From NCBI RefSeq assembly GCF_905220415.1, contig NC_059563.1:5032001-5096000 (forward strand): a stretch of DNA of 64,000 nt. Reading direction: 5' to 3'. A program made the translations under genes and the position numbers. This document shows positions 46,095 to 59,617 of this stretch, in pieces (position 1 is the first letter of the stretch; each line of letters starts with the position of its first letter). Below the pieces are notes generated by a model. That model did no database searches. It was not told the origin of the DNA and saw nothing but the letters and a program-made list of their open reading frames with translations. This DNA is from Colias croceus (Eukaryota; Arthropoda; Insecta; Lepidoptera; Pieridae).

Positions 46095-49000
46095 TGTATA
46101 ACGGAATAAGGCAGGACTGACTGAGCTGTCGAGCTAATTGCGTTTTCTATTTGGAACGAGTTCAACGTACAATTATTCGGAAAGTTTGATAGAAATTAAT
46201 ATTATATTTTTGACTGAGCTTAACGATGTCTAAAGACACAAAGGGGTTAACGCTTGACTAGCTAGACTAATAAGGAGTAAAATTGATGTAACTACGGACC
46301 TTTTATGTTTAATATTAAATTAAGTAAATACAAATATAAATTACTGTATCATTTATCTTGAAAAAAATCTCTCTTGAAAAGTAATAAATATTAACAGAAA
46401 GGTAAATATGAATAATGACTCAACGATGAGCAATTGAAATAATAAAATATAGACCCAGTAAAAGTTTGCTATAAGCTCACATATCCAATAAAACGCGTGT
46501 GAAGAATCACAGCTGATGATATCTATCGTAATGTTTGAACATTGATAATGTCGATGTTTTAATATAGCCTTAGTAAATTGATACGTGAAAGCGTTCTCGT
46601 CTAGACTCCAGACTTACTAATGGTGAAATTGCACCCACATTTCGGTATGTAAATGGATTTTTTATGACGTCATACATCCTAATTTTGCCACATTCGCGGT
46701 ATTCCGTGACGGGCTTATGTTGAAGTATATGCGTCTATTATCATAATGTATTCAACGACCTAATAAAACAATGTATTGGTTTATATTTATAGCTTAAAAT
46801 TGGTGAAAGATCCTTGCGTTAGGTTGGTAGAGTCGCTTTTTCCTTTGTAAAATAGTAAAATGCATATAAATGTACAGATTTGAGCTCTTAAAACTTTATT
46901 TCAGAAGCTACCTTCTCTAGATAAAGTTAGGTTAAAATGCAAATTTAAGGCAAGGTAAACTTAAAATATAAAAAAAAGCATTATTATATTGTTGGAGTGA
47001 ACGAAGTATCTAATAAATTTCACTTATTTATACTACATCCACACTTGTAGGACTTCTTATAATTTGTAACTGCAGGAATGCATATTGAGGACGTAACATT
47101 TTTTCTATGGTAGCCTTTAATCTCTAATTATACAGGATATATAGTTGGCAACGGATAATTCGAAACAGGCATTTAATGAGCGATCTAGTTAACAGAACTG
47201 ATTGCGATTTGTTGGTACTGTTTCAATTGAAATCAATATTGTGGACGTCAATTACAGCAAGCCTGCAGTGTGGATTTCGACTAAATGAGACAGAAATGTA
47301 AACGAAACATTTACAAACAAAATGGATGTTATTTACATTGAATGGTAGACAAGACAAGCGAATTAGCTTAGCCTCAGCTTCTCCGACTTTCACGCTTCCC
47401 TTCCAAGTAAACTTAAAAACGATTGTAACATTAGATGATTAGACAGCTGGATTAATCGCCTACCTAACGCACAATATAAGTAAATCTACGTATTCCTAAG
47501 TATTTAAGCGTGTATCCAGTTTCCTCCACGTTCTGCAATGAACCGAGAGGAACTAGTGAGATGTACGCTTCGTTGGACACACGTATCCAATGTGTGTACG
47601 CTCGTGCGATTAATATATTTCAACGTATGCATGTGACGTGATGATATAATTGCCTCGTGGATAAGTGCAGATGTCAGATTTAGTTAAATAGTAGGTAGTT
47701 TTTGGTAGCAATTTAATGCGGGTAGTTAGAAATGTCAGTAGACTACGGTTTGTAAAGACTGTGAAAGGTTGACAATACCAAACAATACTGAGCAATTGTC
47801 TATAGAAGAATATTAATCGAATAACATTTTCTTTATAGCGTTTATAAAAACATTGAGAACCTACAATTTCTAAGGAAATTGCGTTTTGTTGTAAAAGTAT
47901 TATACTTTATTTTATTACAAGAAATGAGAGGGTATTTAATTATATAAACATGACCTTGACAGTTTCACTAGAATTAAGTTAATTACAATTACGTCCCCGT
48001 TGTATCAGAGGGGAATATTATAATTAATTAATATGAACAAACAGCGAACATTCCGTTCATTGTAATGTACATTGTACCGTACTGATTGTATAAATTTCGT
48101 TTTTAATTTGGTAATAGCAATTATTTTAACGTGGCTGGGAATTTGGGAGGGCGTGACCTCTGTTGTGAGTTTGTTCCTAATTATTATTTGTTTCAAAACA
48201 CTATGAATTATTTAATGTATTCAGTACAAATGTATCGACCGTGATCGTCATCAGCAATTGAATAAGCAGCTATTTTATAACATGACAATTATATGCATTA
48301 TGACTGTTAATAATTGAATATTGAAATCAAACACTCGAAGTATAAATAAGACGCATCATGCAACTACCAGCCTATAGCTTATTTGTGACTCAGTAATTAT
48401 GAAACAGGCTCTCGATTTACCATCAACATTTTATCTAGCACGTAACTAAAGGAGCCAAGTCCGTTCCGTGTAAGTTAATGTGCCGATAATCAACACATCG
48501 CAGATACAAACAGTACGATAAAATAAAACTGATCTATCTGTACGCATCACGATCAAAACAAACGAAGATGGTATATAAATAAACATTGAATTATTTATAT
48601 CTACGCGTATAACTTGTGGTAAATAAAAACACGTTGGTAGGTAGGTACGTACAGGCAGGCTCCTGATCGTCTATGTTAGTTGTTTTTAAATGGATATAAA
48701 TCAATGCTCACGACTTTAGATTTAAGCTCTTGCAATGAGATTAGTCGATAAGCGGACGATCTCTAAGACACTGTTCATTGTGAGTAGGTATACCACTGTT
48801 TGTTGTTTAGTGAGCAATATTATACATCCAATTAAAATAGGTCAGCTTTATGTGAAGTTATATCTATTTTATCGATTCAATCACTTATCTTATTACTTCA
48901 AATCATTTTTAAATCGTCAATACTTTATTTGTTTAATGGTTTACATCTCATGGTTATATTTCCAAACACAATTAATCCAGAAATAGCATCTCCATACAAA

Positions 49001-52000
49001 TGTACTCAAAAATAGTATGTATATTCATTTACAACATACTGCTACAAGTAACGAAAATAAGTATTCAAGAAATTGAATGCCCAAAGAATTAATAGGTGAT
49101 GATGTAAAAGCTTCCTAATTAGAATTGTGAAAAACTTTCCTTGAACTCTTTATCATAGAATAAATATCCTAAGAGAAAGAATTTGTTTACGGAATTGTTT
49201 GTTATTCTGATTTCATAGGGCATTAAATGTTTGGACGCACGCCGTGTCAAACAAGTTTGATACGAGAAAGTTGTGCTATCAAATATTTAATTGGTTGTTT
49301 TTATATATATGTAATTAAAGTATCAACGGAGATGCTGTAGGTAGCAGCGCTGCAATGGATTTTTGAAATTAGAGACTTATTATCCTACTACCCTTCTCCC
49401 ACTAATATCACGAGTTATGATAAATTTTGTTAGGATGAGTGGATGGAAATTTTAAGCAATAATAGCAGAGTGTTGTAAAATTTGGCAGGATGATAGGAAT
49501 TAGATTTTAGCCTAGATTCACCATCAAAATCAAGGAACTCTTTAATAGAATATAGTCCAAGGCAACGAAAGATTCAAAATACGTAATTTGTTAAAAGAAA
49601 CGTATTTTGAATTCGGCACAAACAGCCTCATGGGAAATTGTCTCTCGCACAGTCGAGATGTAGGTTATCTCGCAAAAAGTATTGTCTCCGAACCCGTCGT
49701 GGCCATGCTGGGGCGTGGAAAGCTGACAGGCCACCGCCAGACGTCCGTCTCGATGTTTCACGGTAAATATGTGTGTGACACTTTCACGATGTATTGATTC
49801 GACCAGTTTTTGTTGGGATAATCGTTCTGGCATTATTGCCAATGGTAATGGTACTATTATAGCTCGTGTTTCACGATACGGTTCTGTGTGAGAGAAATTG
49901 ATTGATTAGGTCAGGAAGTGGGTGGGATTTTATTGCTTTGATTATTGTGAACTGTTGTCGCGTGGAACGCTAAAATGTAGTACATATTAGGACTTGGAGA
50001 ACGGTAAACATTGACCTTATGATGGTTGAAATGTAACTTTATTAGATCTTTTTATCGTAAAAACATATTCAGGTATTTATAACAACCCAATGCAGAATGT
50101 CCTTTTTATTACACGTGCCCCAAAAAATCTGTATCGCCGCAATAAAGTTTTAAAGATCGCATGAAATGGTACCCTAATAAATACCGTCAATGTTCTGCCC
50201 AATAGAGATCTCATTACGGAAACGCACCTGAGCCCTATTGCTTTTTGCAATATTAACGACGTCGCTACTGAAATTAGCAATTGGGCTTCGAAATTAATTC
50301 CCGTTTGGTGGTGCGTAATTTGGACATTTTGGGCTTAGGAAATTGATAGCATTTGAAATATTACTCCTACTTTGTCTCAATCACAACAAGATGTTTTTGT
50401 ATTATTTTAAATTAGGAAGTGCATCTAAAACGAATTCTATTTTTTTCTGATTTTTCATTACTAGCTTAACCAAAGAGCTTCACATATTCTATGATATTTT
50501 ATAGCCTAAATATGTAGGTAGCAAAGAAAATATGCCCTAGTGTCCGTGTTGTCACAGGTCGTGTTTATAACCCTTGACCTTATGACACTCGATCGGGTCT
50601 TTTGTTACCTTCTGCATTGACAGCGGGTGACACGTGACTCGTGAACTTCTGAAGGAAAAATAAAATTGCATCTGGTCTGATATTAAAGTATATCTTCTAT
50701 ATTTGTGATGTTGCTGTAAAAAAGTTAATCGTTTGAAATGTCACTACAAAACTGCGTAAAATACTGTTGACTTACAGAGATATGAGGCGATGAAATTTCG
50801 TTTCCTTTTTTTGATAAAAAGAAAATGAGTTCTATTTTGAATGTTTATCGTTTAGACCCAGTTTAACTAAACATTTGTTCGTGTAAAGACCTCTTCGTTA
50901 TTTAATTTCGTTTTCCATCCTGGCACTGAATATTAAAAAGAATATTCAACATTCAAATTCATTGTACATTTATGTAAATATAAACGACTGGAAAGGGCAG
51001 TTTCGGGGTCGAAGAAGGAATTAGATTTTGCGAATTAGGACGGGATCTATATACCTTTACTCTGATTTAGTTTAGATAAGCTTTGAGTTAACCTTTGGTT
51101 TAGTTAATCGCTTGCGCGAAAGTTGGTGTAATCTGAATATAAGGATATGTAATCTGGATATGGGTAGAAAACTAGGGCAGTCTTTTACTACACATCTAAA
51201 GTGCTGATCATGTAAAGGAAGTTATGAAATGAAGCCAATATCTCAAGTTCCTCAACTCTTAATTAAATTTTTGCAATTTACGATGTTGTTGAATATATTA
51301 TACTGTATATTATGAACATCGTCCGGCTTTTCGTAATATTCTTGGCTATATAAATCAGTTTTACAATCTATGTAGGTATCGATGCACACTACTATGTTTC
51401 TACCTACCCTAGTGGAAATAATAACAGTTATATCTGGCTACAAGCGCACAAAATCAGCGTAATCAACGTCAATAGGTGTCACATGAGCGGCGTGGTAGCC
51501 GGTAGGTGTGAGTCGCGACCGGCTCACGCGCATGACTCAATTGCTGTGTGCCGCTAACCGATGTACGTATTGAAATACACTAATCAATTGTTGTTGAATG
51601 CGATATTGAGCGAATTAGTTTGGGAGACGAGATTTCCGTTCGTGGTGCGTGTGCGCATGGGTTGGAATGATGTGTGACTGAAAAGGGGGATGCAATTGAG
51701 CGATATAATATTGATTTATTGGATTGTTTTGCTTTTAGGAGTAATGGAATGGATTTTAAAAGATAAAATATGGCACAAGTGGGTAGTTTATTTAAAGTTG
51801 AGAAGAAAGGATCTATGAACTATGAACGATGCTGTAAAATTTCGTATTCGAACAAAATTGCAATATCACCGATACATCTCTTAAAGCTAACGAAATAGTG
51901 TGTAATATTATTAAAATATCTGTTATATCTTTAAGGAGAATTCTAATTACTACTAATCCTAATTCAATAGGGTCACTATAAACTGAAAACTTTCCTAAAG

Positions 52001-52358
52001 AAACAATCTATATAAAACGCGGCAGTGTCCTGTATACCAAGTACCAACTAGTGTACAATATTCATATTCGGCATTCCCCTTGTTAATTAATAGTCGAGTT
52101 ACGTCATGTACTCGCTCATTACGCGGGGCGGTGTTATTAATTTTCATTAGTTAGTTTGGCTGTGTTGATAACCGCTCGACAGTTTGGTACTTGTAGATAT
52201 TTCAATTACATATTTAGTATATGTACTATATTGGGTAAATTGAATTTCCGCGTATGAAGTTGTTACAGAGGTGTTTTCAAGTTAAGGTTGTTCTATATAT
52301 ATTTTATCTCATATATTATGAAAAAACAGACTTTGGAAATTGGAATACCTATTCAACA
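46095..52358. other. Probable long first intron, part 2
   Basis: No exon, RNA gene or clear mobile element recognised. A 13-bp-arm hairpin (ATTCAAAATACGT, 49572-49612) and a somewhat GC-richer patch at 49620-49780 are the only local features. Confidence 0.45.
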
Positions 52359-52455
52359 TCCTACTAATATTACACACGCGAAAGTTTGTTACTTTTCACG
52401 CAAAAACAGCTCATCGGATCTGTTTGATATTTGGTACAGAGATAGATAAATAGCA
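52359..52455 (+). mobile_element. Helitron 5' remnant
   Basis: TCCTACTAATATTACACACG followed by CGAAAGTTTGTTACTTTTCA resembles the 5' half of 1760-1986; no 3' end. Confidence 0.5.
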
Positions 52456-52585
52456 ATTATCACGAGAGTTTAGTTTCATCTAGTAAAGTAAAATTGAAAT
52501 GAAGAGAAAATTGGTAGTTTGTGTTGCTGGGTCGTACTAACAGTAACACGGTAACGCTTTTAACACATCATGTTTTTATACGAAA

Positions 52586-52754
52586 CTAGCGGTCCGCCCC
52601 GGCTTCGCCCGTGGTACATATTAACGTTTTCTCTACATAAGAACCATCCTCGTACTTCAAGGAATATAATAAAAAAAGAATTATCGAAATCGGTTCAGCC
52701 GTTCTCGAGTTATGGAATTACAACGAAAAGTGGCATTGATTTTTATATATTAGA
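52586..52754 (-). mobile_element. Helitron family G
   Basis: CTAGCGGTCCGCCCCGGCTT at the 3' side and TCTAATATATAAAAATCAAT read from 52754; relative of 6086-6269. Confidence 0.8.
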
Positions 52755-52976
52755 TGAATACTGTTATTGCTGTCTCTAGTATAAACATGAAGGAATTAAT
52801 ATGTTAGCAATCTGTTTGCGTAGGACCTGCTACATGCAATATACTTTATCGATAGCTTTTTAACAGCTTTATTATTTGACAAAACATTGGTATGTAATGT
52901 TCGTCAAGTAACAACGATGTTTAATTGGTAGTTTGATGTAGTTCGGGAATTAAAAGGGACGTTGTCATGGCAACGG

Positions 52977-53082
52977 AATTTCATATAGTTCATCTTCAAT
53001 GAATTGTGGCAATTAAGTTTTTAGATAAAGTTCCAAATATATTGTTTCATAGTCTTATTTCAATTCAATATTCAAGTTATAT
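52977..53082 (+). repeat. Direct repeat flanking a Helitron, copy 1
   Basis: About 105 bases from TTTCATATAGTTCATCTTCA to AATATTCAAGTTATATAAT, nearly identical to 53296-53402. Confidence 0.9.
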
Positions 53083-53125
53083 AATCAAAACATACTATAC
53101 TACTTATATAATAGTAAATAATTAA

Positions 53126-53295
53126 TCTATAATATAAAAATGAATCGCAAAATGTGTTGGTAAGCGCATAACTCGAGAACAGTCTAATCGATGTCGTTAT
53201 TTCTTTTTTTATAGTATTCCTTGAAGTACGAGGATGGTTCTTATGGAGAGAAAACGTAAACATGTAACACGGGCGAAGCCGGGGCGGACCGCTAG
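53126..53295 (+). mobile_element. Helitron family G
   Basis: TCTATAATATAAAAATGAAT to GCCGGGGCGGACCGCTAG; close to 6086-6269. It lies between the two direct repeats, and the second repeat begins directly after its CTAG. Confidence 0.85.
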
Positions 53296-53402
53296 TTTCA
53301 TATAAGTTCATCTTCAATGAATTGTGGCAATTAAGTTTTTAGATAAAGTTCCAAATATATTGTTTCATAGTCTTATTTCAATTCAATATTCAAGTTAAAT
53401 AA
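53296..53402 (+). repeat. Direct repeat flanking a Helitron, copy 2
   Basis: Starts exactly at the base after the Helitron CTAG (TTTCATATAAGTTCATCTTC). It differs from copy 1 at only a few positions. Confidence 0.9.
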
Positions 53403-53658
53403 TATATACGAAATAGATTATTTTATTCGTATGAACAACTCAAAGTAAAAAATGTAAATAAACATATCAAATGAAACATGAAGAAAAAACGCAAAAACAC
53501 GTTTATTACGTGTTCCCCGGCGGTTTTTAGTTCAATTACAAGTAACAAGTTCAATGTTAATTAGAATTTACTGTAACGCGAAAAATAGGAACTAAGGGAA
53601 ATTTTTTAACGATGTTTAGTTTTTTATTAATTAAGGCTGTACGCATATGCAGAAATAT

Positions 53659-53689
53659 GTATGTAGGTATGTATGTATGTATGTATTGT
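53659..53689. repeat. (GTAT)n microsatellite
   Basis: About six GTAT units with one GTAG interruption. Confidence 0.85.
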
Positions 53690-56600
53690 ATGCAGAAATA
53701 ATATTGTAGTGTAGAATAGGCGTATACAAGAATTATTTTAATGTAATAGGTAGGTATCTGTATCACTGAGGCTTTAATTAATATAGTATGTATATGTATG
53801 GCATGAATTTACAGATTCTATAAGGTTTTATTACATAAAAATATGCACCGTTATTATTAATTATAAATATTTTAAATTATAATCACCCTAAATAGGTACA
53901 TAGAGATTATCCTCTTATATACAAAATATCTATATGTATAACAGCCGCTCATATCGACAGGCTTTTAATCAAAATGGGGTAAGGATTTGATCGTTACAAA
54001 GATAAAACTCGTCCCGGGAGGTAGGTACCTATAACCACTTAACGTCGGCCGGCCATTAAGGCGCAGCCCGGAAATTAAGTTTTCCGGGGAACATTTTCAA
54101 AGTGTAAAGTGCGAGTAGACTTGAATTAGTAAGTACGGTGTGTATTTTAGACATCGTTTATTTAAAATTATATTTTTTTTCTATATTTTTCCTGTTAAGT
54201 GTCAGCATCATCATCATGAGAAGCTTGTAATTGTCCACTGTCAGACAAAGCCTCTTCTATTGCATGCGACTAAGTCCGGTCTATAATTCATTATGTAGCC
54301 ATATTCTTAATTGAGATAGGTAGTTGATAATTATATATCAAAATAATAAGAATTTGGTCAGTCTGGATAACTTTATTTCAGAAATGGATACCGAGGGGAA
54401 AACGTTTTTGCACAAAATCAGGAATGCGTGCAATAGTCAGAAGTGAAATTTCCTCGATCTCGATTTTTAAACGCACATGCGGTGCGATGCAATAAAAATT
54501 GGTGTTTATAGGTTGCCATGGAAACAGGCCCGACACGACTCCGCAATTACTGGACACCGAATGAATCAATAAACAGCCTGTCCTTATTTTAACGAATAGA
54601 ACCACTAGTGGTATTTATTGTGTGCGTTAGTCATAGTTATCTATACGTAGCGGTCAAGTTCGCGGTGGGCGTACGAAAGATAAAAGGCTAATTTAGATAA
54701 ATCTCGTATGAAAGTTTTGCGTTGATTAACGCAGTGTTGTTTAAATTTGGCTAGCTCTGATTTGTAGTTGTTTTGCGATTCGGGGTGCAGGGTTAGCGTT
54801 AACATTTTTTTCAATATAGAATGTATCGTTTATAAAAGAAACTCTCTTTTTATTTATTAATTTAGGTAATGTTTAAGCAATAAAAAATGCAGTGCTTATC
54901 ACACCTATAATTAACGAAATAACTTCATTAACCTGTAATAAAAACTACTCTGCACACGTCAAAAATTAAATAACATTACGTACGTATTGCATCGCGTCGC
55001 GTCGGGCTAAATTTGGGAGCGTTCACCAAGAATTATGTCAAATTACGCGAATCCATTAAAAGTTGAGCCCGAGTTCGGGTGCGCTTGCATAATTAATTAG
55101 TTTTAAACTCGCCTTGATGTTATTTGTTAATAGTAAATATGTTACACGTATGTGGTCATGGATATACGTATTTTGAAATAAGTACCATAGATACGTGTGT
55201 CACTTCTGTGAAAGTAATTTATAAAGCAGAAAAAGACTCCTAAAAGTCTTTTTCAATGGCAATTTTGTGCACAGCGAAATGCACTAAAATGTACGAATAT
55301 GCAATTTATAAGAGACATATTTTAACATATGTTATAGTCATAATTTGATGGACGTATTTTAACATGCATCGTAGAGGTAAGGAGATTAAATATTTAATTT
55401 GGGGCAACGGCATACCTATACCTCGCACAACCAGCACTCGTAAGTCTAAATTGCATTCGTAACATTATAATTAAAACTGCAATTTAAAGTTTTCAATACA
55501 TTTGACTACTGTTTAGCTTATCTGTAATTTAAAATGACAAATAATGTAGAAATGTTAAATAGGCTATCAGTGAATCCGCCCTCACTGGGATTGGGAATTA
55601 ATAAGAAAGAGAAGAAGAAGAAAAATACTTTTTCAGCGAGGGATTAATGATGAAAAATTTATACCATGAGGTTATAATTGATCAGTAGATACCTCCGATT
55701 GTCAATATACAATCTATTGGATACGACATAAATTAAAAATCATCTTTCTCGCAAAAACTCATCACTTATTGTATTAAGTTTACCTTCCTATGTTTTTTTT
55801 TAATCCGCTATCTTCTTTCGTATCTCTCACCAATGATTGCGATAATTGTGCAAGATCTGTGTGCAACCCGAGTGACGTGACCGCAAAACGCAGCGGTTAC
55901 GTAAAGACGCCATAAATGTACGTAGATTACAGTCGGTTTGTGTGTGTATTTGTGTTTTTATACTGTTGTATAAATACGATGTGTTGTGATACTTCTGTGG
56001 GGTGTAGAATGGTTTGGTTGAGGGTTTGGTTGTATGGATCGGTGTGATAAATAATTAGTAGTAATATGATGATTTATTTATTTATTTAAGTAACACCTCA
56101 TCGTACATTATATAAAGTTTTATAGAAATACATATGGATGATGATCTGTTTAGAATTTATAATTTGAAAATGGGACAATTTAATTATGATACTATTTTTA
56201 AACTAATAACTAAATAAGGTTATCGTTACATACCTATTGTAAAATGCACTACTAGAATAAATGAGTAGGTAACGTATTTTATTAATTAAGACAAAAACCA
56301 ATTTACGAAACTCATAGGGTATAAGTTATAACTAACTTCTGAATTACGTTGCATGTGTTTAAGAAACATCTATTTTTTATCAATTTTCAATTTATTTTCT
56401 ACATTATAAATAGATATAGTCAAAAACACAACATTTAGATTGTCGCGTCCGCGGTTGAGGTTATTATGATCTCCACATGGCAGCCTGCCAACGCGCTGCA
56501 TGTACCTAGCCTTTATACAGTATACACACAGGTATACCAATGTCATCAGATCATGCACCTATGGTGAGTACGGGTGTATGACTCAATACTGTATCCTTAC

Positions 56601-57081
56601 GAACTATACATTCGTATGTTTGGTTGATTGTACGTCCTTCTTTGTAAGGGAGCGATTTTGTGATTCGATTTTTGTCGGGAGATAGATAGGAGGCTAGAGA
56701 GTGATATAGGCTATTTTTTAATGTGATGAAATATCGCATTCTAATATGGAAGGTGGATAATAATTGAGACTTGAAATGTAGTAGTACATATTATGTTTGA
56801 ATGGTTGTTCTAAACGGGATGTACGCTTCTGTGAATTAGTTTATTATTTATATCATAAGATAAGGAAATACATGTATTTTAATTAATAATAAAAATAAAT
56901 TATATTCATTTCATAATCGCCAAATTGTTTTGACCTCCATAAACAATAAACAAAGCAATTATCCACTACGTTAGCACACGTTGTAATATTCATAACAGCA
57001 CATACCCTCGAGGCTTGTAATTAACCACCGCACCGGCACCTTATCGATATCTCCCAAGACGGTTGTTGGTCTGTCAGTTGT
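53690..57081. other. Probable long first intron, part 3
   Basis: AT-rich; no exon or clear mobile element recognised on either strand. Confidence 0.45.
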
Positions 57082-57498
57082 GGTGCGTTTACACATACGT
57101 GCGAGGCGAATAACGAACTCGCATAAGTAAACAGTACACTCGCTAATCGCCTTGAGATTGGCGTATTCGTGTAAGTAATAGCAATGAGCAATATTATTGT
57201 TGGAGCGGTTTTTTAGAAAAGAGAAAAGAAGGCAAATGAACACAGTGGCTCGCGACGACACTCGTTTATGTTTAGTATTTTCTTGTTTGATTTTATGCGA
57301 CTATTATAGATTTAGAAATTAACACTTATGACGTGGAAGTAGTTTACAAACAATTTATGTATGATTATCTAAAAATGAAACATCTTACCACGCAGGCTAT
57401 GTTTAAAATCAGGTAAAAAGTCTTTCTATACGAACGTTTTGTCGAGTGACGAAGCGAGCGGCGCGGCGCGGCGGCGTTCTCGAACGTGTAAATGCACC
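57082..57498. mobile_element. Possible MITE with TGGTGC-TTTACAC ends
   Basis: TGGTGCGTTTACACATACG at the left and, reversed, TGGTGCATTTACACGTTCG at the right; body with a GC-rich right side (GCGGCGCGGCGCGGCGGC). Imperfect ends; no target duplication established. Confidence 0.5.
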
Positions 57499-57539
57499 AT
57501 TAGACAATGCACGGGTTAGTCACCCCGATCGTGGTTTCC

Positions 57540-57555
57540 GCGGTGACGTCACCGC
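57540..57555. promoter_or_regulatory. 16-bp perfect palindrome with a CRE
   Basis: GCGGTGACGTCACCGC holds the full CREB/ATF site TGACGTCA inside a GC-rich patch of about 100 bases (57510-57610), unusual in this AT-rich intron. Function inferred only. Confidence 0.4.
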
Positions 57556-57699
57556 TGCGACGACGCCCGCGCATCTATCTGTACCGGCGGCATTCCATGG
57601 CTACCGTTGAGGGTAACGAAATTCGAACTTGCTTGGTGGATACAGATTATGTATGTATTGTACATAAACCCAACGTGTTTGATTGGTACCGATAATATG

Positions 57700-59617
57700 T
57701 GTGTGTATATTGTTTAAGCTAAAGCATATTAGTGTGTTGGTATACCAGTAAATTAATGTTACTATATTCAGTTTTTTTTATATAATTATCATAAATATAT
57801 TATGTAGTAAATCAATTGAGATAAAATACAATTTTTCATTCAAAAAATTAAGGAAAGTATAAATAAAACAGTGTCCCTAACTATTAGATACTATGTAATA
57901 TAAACATTTGAATTCTTTTGAATGTCTGAATCTGAATATAAAGTAAATTTCACTCGTGCAAAATGCAGTTATAGCTGTTAATAATGTATTCATTTCAGTT
58001 ATTTAAAAAATAGAAAGCAAAAACGTATACAATTAAGTTAAAAATTGTGTTAAGATTAGCATAACTTTTAAAACGTTCAAAAAGTTATAAACAACTGTGT
58101 TGTCATGGCAACAGGATATTAATTAAAACGGGGTAGAAAGGCCACCGGGTCAACTAATATACTGTAAAACGAATTGTGATTTTAATCCCATTAACGTTTG
58201 TGCTATGCTCTGGTAATTAGTGCAATGTGAAAGCTTTTGTTTCCCCCATGCGGATATTACATTACAGTCCTTTGAAGAGACGTTTAATGTTTTATAATAG
58301 AAGTAAGCAGAGGATGTAGCAGAGCTTTGTATGTGGATATATCGTAAAAGTATCTGAGGCAAATAGGGGATTCTCTTGTTGTTAAATAATAAGGTCAATG
58401 TACTTTTATTATTTTATTATATAATAATTTAACGTTACTTCTCTTAGTTTACTGGGTTTTCGCAAACAACGCAAAAAGGTGTACTTCGAATTATACCGGC
58501 ATTGTAGTTTATAAAAGGTTTAATAATATTATCTATAAATACATATTATGTTAAATATTTGCTGCCTATATTTTACCAAAGTCAGGTTGATTTTTTCATA
58601 AAAGACCAAAAATTGTTACAAAAAATGTTTTGTCTATGATCTTCTTGCTATATTTCAAAATCAGTTTACTATCTAGCCGTGAAAGCGTAGCAGACAGACT
58701 ATTGCATTAATTAATGAAATGAAATGAAATAAATTTATTTGTCCATTTTATGTTAATATTAAATATTAATATAAAATGCAAATAATTTGACTATAATAAT
58801 GTAAAATGTTATTTGCAAGTGCATTGTCTTGGAACGACTTTGTGTAAAAATACCTATCAATTTCAATCAGGTAATTTTTAAGCAAATGCTAGATAAATTT
58901 AAATGTGTGGTTATAAGGAAAAATGCTCTTTTCATCTGTAAAAACAAACCTTCAATCAAGTTTCTTTATAATTGAACAATGTGAAAAGTTATTGTTAACA
59001 AAACATTACGAAATCTAAATGAGCCACCCTTTAAGTGCTGTCTTATCACAAACTGATAGTGATTAATTAATGGACACAAAAGATAGTTGCTGGCTTTATC
59101 TCTCATCCCTTACGCATTTTCATGTATTATTAATGAATCAACGTATTTATAATCATTCAATATTATATTTGTTAGCAAAAAGCGGTGTGGGGTTCGCCAA
59201 GTGTGCTACCTACATTACCAAACTTTTTTTTTATGGGAGGATAATGTTATGATTGATTAAAATTAAAGACTTGAAAATTGAACGCTCGCCTAGTCTCGGG
59301 CGCACGATTTACCGATTTTAAGTCCGAGGTACTCGCCACTGAGACACCACTGCTTTTTCTGCTTTTAGCATAACTACTGCTGCTGCTATGTCATAGCCAA
59401 AACCTTGAAAGCGTCATAGTTTATCAGTAAAGTGTACCAGAAAAAGGTATAGATTGTAGGATACTTTCGTGATAATGGAATCAATAAAACCAAGACATTC
59501 GTGAATGACCTATTGTGTAGGTATATTCATTAAATTCGATTACGAGCACCGATGACAACGCACCAATCATTCCACGAGGTTGTGGTTAGGGAGCCAGGTG
59601 CAAATTTGGTTAATTAT
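57700..59617. other. Probable long first intron, part 4
   Basis: No exon recognised. A near-perfect AT palindrome (ATTTTATGTTAATATTAAAT and its complement) is at 58746-58779, after ATGAAATGAAATAAATTTA, which looks like a retroposon tail. Confidence 0.45.

Noticed and set aside
49588..49797. 69-aa plus-strand exon in the long intron
   Set aside because: No splice signals or recognisable motif; only slightly GC-richer than surroundings.
57507..57695. 62-aa plus-strand exon
   Set aside because: Open frame caused by the GC-rich patch; no acceptor or donor in place.
58746..58779. AT-rich palindrome as a regulatory hairpin
   Set aside because: Such palindromes are expected by chance in DNA this AT-rich.
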